Shown: positions 41,404 to 47,311 of the stretch, piece by piece
How positions within the stretch are numbered: the stretch's first letter is position 1
How the letters are laid out: each line of letters starts with the position of its first letter
Assembly (NCBI GenBank): GCA_004431415.1
Contig: QPMI01000286.1
Span: 1-47,311, forward strand
Reading direction: 5' to 3'
DNA: 47,311 nucleotides
DNA from: Cyanophora paradoxa
Lineage: Eukaryota; Glaucocystophyceae; Cyanophorales; Cyanophoraceae
Made by a program: the position numbers and the translations under genes
The notes under the pieces: generated by a model
Told to the model about the DNA's origin: nothing
What the model saw: the letters and a program-made list of their open reading frames with translations, nothing else
Databases searched by the model: none

Positions 41404-42934
41404 TCAGCGGCGGGCGGCGGCGGCGGCGGCGGCGGAGACGGGGTGGGGCATGCGGTAGGGGTTGGTGGAGAAGCGGCCGGCGGGGAGGCAGCGGGAGCAG
41501 CGGCAGCACTGGAGGAGGGAGCGGCGGGCGCGGGGCGACTCGTGCCCCACCGCCTCCGCCGCCCGCTCCGCCGCGAGCCGCGCCCGCCGCTCCTCCACCT
41601 GCCGCCGCAGGCCCTCCGCCAGCGCCGCCCCGCGCTCGCCCCGCGCCGCCGCCGCCCGCCGCGCCCCCTCCTCCAGCGCCGCCCGCGCCGCCGCCGCCTT
41701 GGCGTCGGCCTCGGCGCGCTCGCGCTCGGCGGCCTCGCGGCGCGCCGCCGCCCGCGCGGCGACGGCCGCGTCGTAGCTCGCCCGCAGCGCCGCCTGCTCC
41801 GCCGCCCGCCGCGCCGCCAGCTCCTCCGCGCCGGCCCCCGCGCCCCGCAGCGCCTCCGCGCGCGCCCGCTCGGCGGCGTCGGCCTCGCGCTCGGCCGCCT
41901 TGGCGCGCACCCGCGCCGCGATCTGCTCCTCCAGCTCCGCCTGCCCGCCCCGCGCTCAGCCTGGGCCCGTGCCTGGGCGCGCGGCGGGGCGCGGCGGGCG
42001 GGGCGGACGCGGTAGGAGGCGCGGCGGCGCATGAGCTCCTCGAGGCCTCGGAGAGGGTGCGGCCCTCGCCGGCCGTCCCCCGCCCCGCCCCCGCCAGCGC
42101 CCCTCCCGCGCCCGCTCCGCCTCCGCCGCCGCCCGCTTCGCCCGCAGCTGCTCCTCGAGGGCGGCGCGGTACTCGGCGCTCCGCTCGGCGCGCTGCTGGC
42201 GCAGGGCCGACGCGAGGGCCGCCATCGCCGACGGGTCGGGCCCCGCCCCCGCCCGCCGCTCCGCCTCCTCGGCGGCGCGGCGGCGGCGGGCCTCGGCGGC
42301 GGCGGCGGCGGCCTCCTCAGCGGCGAGCTCGCGGCGGCGGCGGGCGTCGGCGCGGCGGGCCTCCGCCTCGCGCAGGGCGGCCTCCGCGTCGCGGCGCTGC
42401 GCGTCGAGGCGGTCGCGGTCGGCGCGGGCGGCGGCGTCGGCCTGGCGCTGCCGCAGGGCCCGCAGCGCGTCGTTCACGCAGAAGTCGCACAGCAGCGCCT
42501 CGCTCGCCGCCCGGATCTCCTGCGGGGGGGTTCAGGCGGGTCGCCTCGGCGGGGCACCCGGCGGGGCGGGGCGGGGCGGGGCGGGCGGACGACGGTCTGG
42601 TTGAGGGTGCCGTCGCGGAGGGAGCGGGCGGAGGCGTGGAGGGGGCGACCTCGGAGCCGGCCCGCGAGCGCGAGCGCGCCGAGAGGCCCTCCTCCTCCAG
42701 CGCCGAGGCCCCCGCCGGCGCCCGCGTCGACGCCTGCACGCCCAGGCTCCCCTCCGACCGCCCCTCGCTCCCCGCCCCGCCCGGCCGGAAGCTCGGCTGC
42801 CGGCCCCCCCGCTCGCCGCGCGCCCCGGCGAAGGCGCTCCGGCCCCGGGCCGGCCCGCGCACCTTGAGGATGCGGGAGCCGGTCGAGGAGGCGGCGGAGA
42901 CCTCGGAGGCGGCGAAGGAGAGCCTCCGCTCCAT
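41404..42934 (-). CDS. Alanine/arginine-rich coiled-coil protein (possibly flagella-associated), complete copy
   Basis: Exon 1 (42934-42863) reads MERRLSFAASEVSAASST up to GSRILK with a GTGCGC donor. A short serine-rich part follows, then EIRAASEALLCDFCVNDALR, then a long coiled coil rich in A, R and E (DALRALRQRQADAAARADRD, REAEARRADARRRRELAAEE, MAALASALRQQRAERSAEYR, AELEEQIAARVRAKAAEREA, ALRASYDAAVAARAAARREA, EGLRRQVEERRARLAAERAA). It ends in a cysteine-containing tail, RSLLQCCRCSRCLPAGRFST then NPYRMPHPVSAA. The composition resembles cilia/flagella coiled-coil proteins, but I cannot name a family. Its last 290 bp are the source, or sister, of the fragments in the array. It is divergent from the ARID gene with 421 bp between starts. 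Confidence 0.6.
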
Positions 42935-43355
42935 CGCCGCCGGCGCGGCCGCCGCCGCCGTGTCCCTCGGGGGCGCCTCCGGAATCCGGACACCAAGGTG
43001 CCTGCCGGGCGGCCTCGGAAGTCAGTCTTCGCGTCGGAAATTGGGTTCGCCTGCTGGCAACGATCGCGGAAGAGGCTCAACGCACGCCAGGATGTTGAAC
43101 TCCGCCGACTCGCCCATCGCGGAATCAAGGCGGAGGGCCGGCGGCGGCTCGAAAAGGGCTCTAGTCAACCGGCTCGGCTTCGCGAGCCCTCGTTCGCTGA
43201 TTGGGGGGCTGGCTGGGACCGACGAAAGAAACGCGCAGCTGGCAATGTCGGGGGGAGGGATACAGAGCGAACGAAGTTCACGTACTGGTTGTTCAGCCCG
43301 CTTCTCATCCCGTACCCGGCGCACTTCGTTCGCAACGAGTGGCACATTCGAAGCG
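42935..43355. promoter_or_regulatory. Divergent intergenic region, coiled-coil gene / ARID gene
   Basis: 421 bp between opposing starts, of lower GC than the genes. No known element is recognised beyond its divergent layout. Confidence 0.4.
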
Positions 43356-45912
43356 ATGGCTGCGGCGAGCGCAGGTGCGATACTGTGACCTGGCCTGCTA
43401 CCCGCTCGATCTTCGAAGCCTGTGGCGCTGCCGCGGATTCAAATGGCCCGCTCACTCGAAAACGCGACCGCGCAGAGGCCTGCCGGGCGTGCGGCAGCCG
43501 GAACGATGTTAGACAGTGCGGCGGATGTGGATGTCCAATCTGCGACCAGTGCACGATGCCCGACGACGGTGCGCCTCTCGCGCCACCCCGGTCGCCGCGC
43601 CACCACCCCGCCGACGTTCCGCAGACGACCCGATCTGCCCGGAGTGTGCGGAGCGCGAGCGGGTGCGTCCCGGAAGCGAATGCTCCGCCCGCTCGCCGCC
43701 CACGGCCGCGCAGGTCGAGGCCAGCCTCGGCGAGGGCCAGGCGAGGTGAGCCGGGGGCCGTCCGCGCTCGTCGCGCGGAGCCGACGCGCCGCAGCGGCGG
43801 CGTGGGCGGGCTGCTGCACGCGGGGGCGCGGGACGAGGCGGAGGACGAAGCGCTCTTCTCACGGGAGCTAGCGGCGCTCCACACGGGGGCGCTGAGGGCC
43901 CAGCACGCGCCCCCGGCCCCGCTCGGGCCGGCCGGCCGGCCTCTCAGCCTCTACCGCCTCTTCCGCGCCGTCGCCGCCCGCGGCGGCCTCGACGCCGCCC
44001 TCCCCGTCCGCCCCCCGCCCCGCCCGCCCCGCCCCGCGGCGCCTGACGCGCGGCAGGATGGGCCGCGGCTGCGGCGGGCGGCGCGGGCGGTGGGCCGGGA
44101 GCTGGGGGAGGCGGAATGGGCGGGGACGGAGGCCGGGGCGCGGGCGCTGCGGGCGGCCTGGCTGCGGCACCTGGCGCCCCTGGAGCGGGCGGGGCGGGGC
44201 GAGGAGCCCGAGGCGCTGCTGGGCTGGTGGCGCGCCGAGGGCCTCCCCGCCGCCGCCGCCGCCTTCGACGCCGCCCGCGCCGCCGCCGCGCCCCGTCGCC
44301 CCCGCGCCGGCCCCGCGCCCCCGCCCCCGGCACCGCGGTCCGCCCCCGCCCCCGCCCCGCCCCGCCGCCCTCCGCGTCCGACGGGGGCGCGCAGAGGGCG
44401 GGGCGAAGCGGGGCGGGGCGCCGGAGCGGAGCGGGTCGGCGCCGAAGCGGCAGCGGCCGACGGCGCACGTGCGGGCGGACAGTGCGCCGGCCCCTCCCGC
44501 GCCCCCGCCCCGCCCCTGAGCCCCGCCCTCCCCGCGCCGCGGCAGTCGAGTTGGAGCTGCGGCGGCGCATCCTCCTCTCCCTCGAGACCGACCTCGAGCC
44601 CGAAGCGCGCCGCCCCGTACCCCCCGCCGCCCCCGCCCCTCACCCCCCCGGCAGGTGGAGTGGGCGCTGAACGCGCTGGTGCTGGCGAGCTACGGGGCCC
44701 GGGCCCGGGCGGGGCCGCCCCGAGGTGCCGATCTCGGCGTGGGGCCCGCCCCCGCCGCACCCGCAGAACGCCCCGGGGCGCACCTCCTCGACGCCCTCCT
44801 CCGCCACATGCCGGCGCCCCCGCCCCGCCCCCGCCGCGGGCCCCTCGCCGGCCCCGGGGCCCGGGCGGGGCCCCGCCTGCGCCGCCGCCGTCCCCGCCGA
44901 CGTCGACCTCCCCTGGCCCGCCCCGCCCCGCCCCGCCCGCCCGCGCCGCTGACGGGCCGCCAGCTGCTCAACACGACGGGGCGCGTCGCCGCCGCCCGCC
45001 GCGAGCGCGCCGCCAAGGTAGCCCCCCCCCCCCCCCCCCCCCCTCCCCCTCCGCCCCCCCGCCGGCCCGGGGCGACGGGCGGCAGATCGCGGCGATCCTG
45101 CGGAACCTGGCGTACGGGGCGCCGGAGAACCGGCAGTTCATGGCGCACCACTCGGGCACGGCCGCCTGCCTCGCGCTGCTCCTCGCGGGGCGCTACGGCC
45201 CCGGGCCCCAGCGGGACGCGCTGGACGCCGCCGCGCAGCTCGCCCCGCCCTCGACCTCGCCGCGGGACCCTCGCGCCCCTCGGCCGCGCCCTCGTCCGCG
45301 CCCTCGCGGGGGCCCTCGCGGGGGCGGCGGCCCCGGGGGAGGAGCCGGAGGTGGCCGGCGGGGCGCGGGGCCGCGGGGCGGGCGGGCGCGGGCGCTGGCG
45401 GCGTGCGAGGCGCTGGCGCGGCTCGCCGCGCAGCCGCGGCACGACGAGCGGGTCCTCGGGGAGTTCCCGGGCCCCGCCCTCGACGCCGCCGTCGCCCTGC
45501 TGCACGAGCGGCAGCCCGAGGCGCGCGACGCGGCGCTCGCCCTCCTGCACGCCCTCGCCGGCTGGGGCCCCGCCACGCGCGCCGCCCTCGCCGCCCGCCG
45601 CGCCCTCGTCCCCGCCTCGTCGCCCTCGCCACCGCGGGGTGCGACCCGGCCCTCGGCCTCGCCGGCTTCCCCCGCACGGCGCCGTCGAGCCCTGCCGCCG
45701 CGCCGCCACCCTCCTCGCCGCCCTCTGCGGCTCGGGCGGCCGGCGCCGGGCCCCGGGCCGGGCCCCGGGGCGGCGGCGGGGCGGTGGCGCGGCGGCAGGT
45801 GGCGGCCGACCTGCGGCACGCGCACGCGCTGCTCGTCGCCGCGTGCGCGAGCCCCGACCCGACCCTCGCCGCCGCCGCCGCCGAGCTCCTCCTCGCCTGC
45901 GAGGCCGCCTAG
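43356..45912 (+). CDS. ARID-domain armadillo-repeat protein with N-terminal Cys finger (ARID2/BAF200-like)
   Basis: Spliced start: exon 43356-43374 (MAAASA), exon 43476-43568 (EACRACGSRNDVRQCGGCGC then PICDQCTMPDD), exon 43625-43662 (DPICPECAERER). Together these give four CxxC pairs (CRAC, CGGC, CDQC, CPEC), a RING/PHD-like zinc finger. After VEASLGEGQA and GGVGGLLHAGARDEAEDEA comes an ARID domain: LFSRELAALHTGAL, GRPLSLYRLFRAVAARGGLD, DGPRLRRAARAVGRELGEAE, RALRAAWLRHLAPLE. Then helical repeats: VELELRRRILLSLE, VEWALNALVLASYG, GRQIAAILRNLAYGAPENRQ, ALAACEALARLAAQP, ALLHALAGWGPATRAAL, ending AELLLACEAA. In SWI/SNF complexes ARID1/ARID2 subunits combine an ARID DNA-binding domain with armadillo repeats, so a chromatin-remodelling role is inferred. 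One intron has a 22-C run (45022-45043). The finger is unusual for the family. Confidence 0.7.
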
Positions 45913-46051
45913 CGGGGGCCCCCGCGGGGCCCCTCCCCCGCCCGCTCCGCCCCGACCCCTCCCCGCCCTCCCGCCTCGCCCCCTCGCCCGCGCTCCCCCA
46001 GGCAAAAAAAGGAAGAACCGCTTGGCGACACTTGGGGGGGGGGGCCGGGGC

Positions 46052-46760
46052 CTAGCAGGCGAAGGCGGCGGGCTCGTCGGCGGCGGGGGCGAGGGCCTCC
46101 TCGCAGGCGGCCGCCTCCAGGCCGAGGTCGCCCACGTCCACGTACCCCTCGTCGGCGCCCCACGCCCCCTCCCCCTCCTCCGCCCCGGCCCCGGCGCCCC
46201 CGGCGGCGCTGTGCTGGCCGTTGCCGTCGTAGTTCTCGTCGAGCTCGAGGCCGAACTCGTCCTCGGCGGCCGACACGATGGCGTCGGCGCTGCGGCCGCC
46301 CTTGTGCTCGTAGGCCTGGTCCGCCCCCACCTGCACGAAGACGATCGTCGGGAAGCCGTCCACCTCCACGTCCAGCAGCTCCAGCATCCCTACCGGCGCC
46401 GCCCCCCGTCAGCTGCGGGCGGCTGCGGGCGGCTGCGGGGCGCCGGCACCGGTCGCGTCGTAGTCGATCTGGGCGAAGACGAGGCGGCCGGAGAGCGTCG
46501 CCGCCGCGTCCTCGTACTCGCCCTCCATCTGCACGCAGGCGGGGCAGCCCGGCTTGTAGAACTTGACGACCGCCCCCTCGTAGTCCCCCAGCGCCGCGAG
46601 GAAGTCCTGCGGCCGCCCCCGCGTGAGCCGGCGCGGGGCGGGGCGGCGGCCGGCGCGGGGCGGGGCGCGCCTTGAGCTCAGCCTCGCTCCTGATCTCGAG
46701 GACCTCGCCGGCGTCCTTCGCGTCCGCCACGGCGGTCAGCATCGCCTCGGGCACGCCCAT
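46052..46760 (-). CDS. Thioredoxin-fold protein with CPAC active site and acidic tail
   Basis: Three exons: MGVPEAMLTAVADAKDAGEV to SEAELK, a GC-AG intron (AAG|GCGCGC...CCGCAG), then DFLAALGDYEGAVVKFYKPG, CPACVQMEGEYEDAAATLSG, LVFAQIDYDATG, a GTGCCG...GGTAG intron, then MLELLDVEVDGFPTIVFVQV. The CPAC motif after a beta strand and the cis-proline loop GFPT are hallmarks of the thioredoxin/PDI fold. The second domain half is EHKGGRSADAIVSAAEDEFG. After that comes an acidic glycine/alanine-rich tail ending EPAAFAC. No clear signal peptide or KDEL is present, so it is probably a cytosolic or organellar thioredoxin-like redox protein rather than a secretory PDI. It is convergent with the ARID gene (139 bp). 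Confidence 0.75.
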
Positions 46761-47311
46761 TTCCGCGCTCTGCTGTCGGCTCTCGCGCTGCGGCTCCTCT
46801 CCTCGTGCTGGGGCTGCCGGCTGCTTGCTTCGGCGGCGAGACTCTGCGGCCGGAGTGGTCGCTTTTGGGAGGCTGGAAGGAGCGCGGGTCGGGCTTCGGC
46901 GCGCTGCTCGGGCGGGAAACGCTGTGCCGAGGCGCTGTCGAACGGTGAGCTTCGGGACGCGGCGGCGGGTGAGGAAGAGTCTAAGAGAGCGTCGGGTGCG
47001 ACTGCGAGCTTGCAGGCCGAGCTTGAAGACCTACGTGCTTGCGAGCTCCCAGCCCTCCTCTTTGGACCCTAGCCGGAGCCGCGGCTTGCAAGCTCCGGCT
47101 TGGACCCTAGCCGCCGATTGGATCTTGGCTCGTATATATATATAGCCTAGTCGACGTCTGGTATACGTATATACGTAGGGCTGCGCTCGAGAACTGCGCA
47201 TGCAGCTGCTAGCGCTATAGCGCTGGTTCTGGGAGGTCGGGCCGGGACGTCTGGTATACGTATATACTAGCAGACCGCGCCCGGCCCAGTGCAAGTGCAG
47301 CAAGTGCGGGC
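46761..47311. other. 5' flank of the thioredoxin-fold gene and repeats at the window end
   Basis: Contains a direct repeat tggaccctagccg (about 47063 and 47101) flanking an inverted gcttgcaagc, and two copies of ctggtatacgtatata (47158 and 47249). A tatatatatata-like stretch (47134-47144) could act as a TATA region for a gene outside the window. No gene is supported. Confidence 0.4.

Noticed and set aside
42998-46675. A continuous 1225-codon plus-strand open frame
   Set aside because: It is a by-product of very high GC. Domain motifs (finger, ARID, armadillo repeats) jump between frames at good splice sites, and the frame runs through the minus-strand thioredoxin-fold gene.
1-47311. Bacterial origin or contamination
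   Set aside because: Many phase-consistent spliceosomal introns, VHS-GAT, ARID, WD40 and TRAF-type domains indicate a eukaryotic nuclear genome.
1-47311. tRNA or rRNA genes
   Set aside because: By eye no stretch had the conserved A/B-box or rRNA motifs; a covariance-model scan would be needed to be certain.

Overview
This window is nuclear DNA from a GC-rich eukaryote, most likely a photosynthetic protist. The genes are split by many short introns (about 50-150 nt). Donors are mostly GTGCGC, with a minority of GC-AG introns, and acceptors are CGCAG. Most introns are strongly C-rich on the sense strand. One gene is a theta-class (LCIB-like) carbonic anhydrase, part of algal CO2-concentrating systems, which points to an alga; haptophyte or pelagophyte-like lineages would fit, but I cannot fix the taxon. 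All exon boundaries are my reading of splice signals and frame continuity. No transcript data were available.

Left half (1-26.9 kb): a family of divergent gene pairs. One partner is a TRAF6-like RING finger, TRAF zinc fingers, a coiled coil and a right-handed parallel beta-helix. The other is an N-terminal coiled coil, a charged linker and a WD40 propeller with WDxR (DWD-type) motifs. Five beta-helix-family loci occur (1-2133 +, 7766-9720 -, 13044-15229 -, 19262-20357 -, 24726-26159 -) with five WD40 loci (4646-7229, 9911-12518, 15366-18065, a remnant at 20605-20950, a remnant at 26390-26880, all +). In four cases they are head to head over 140-250 bp. The pair at 7766-12518 looks fully intact; other copies show frameshifts, deletions, a lost start codon or a replaced C-terminus. 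Both partners resemble ubiquitin-ligase components, so this may be a co-amplified ubiquitylation module. A VHS-GAT (TOM1-like) gene lies at 2234-4280 (-) and the LCIB-like gene at 21591-23591 (+).

Middle (28.2-40.1 kb): a higher-order tandem array. Two unit types, A (about 2.54 kb) and B (about 2.25 kb), alternate A-B-A-B-A, giving a 4.79-kb dimer duplicated once plus a third partial copy. Each unit carries one copy of an uncharacterised three-exon gene (133 codons, - strand), followed directly by a 5'-truncated copy of the 3' end of the coiled-coil gene whose complete version lies at 41404-42934.

Right end (41.4-47.3 kb): the complete coiled-coil gene (-), divergent from an ARID/armadillo chromatin-remodelling-type gene with an N-terminal cysteine finger (43356-45912, +), convergent with a thioredoxin-fold gene (46052-46760, -). 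No tRNA, rRNA, CRISPR or transposase gene was found.
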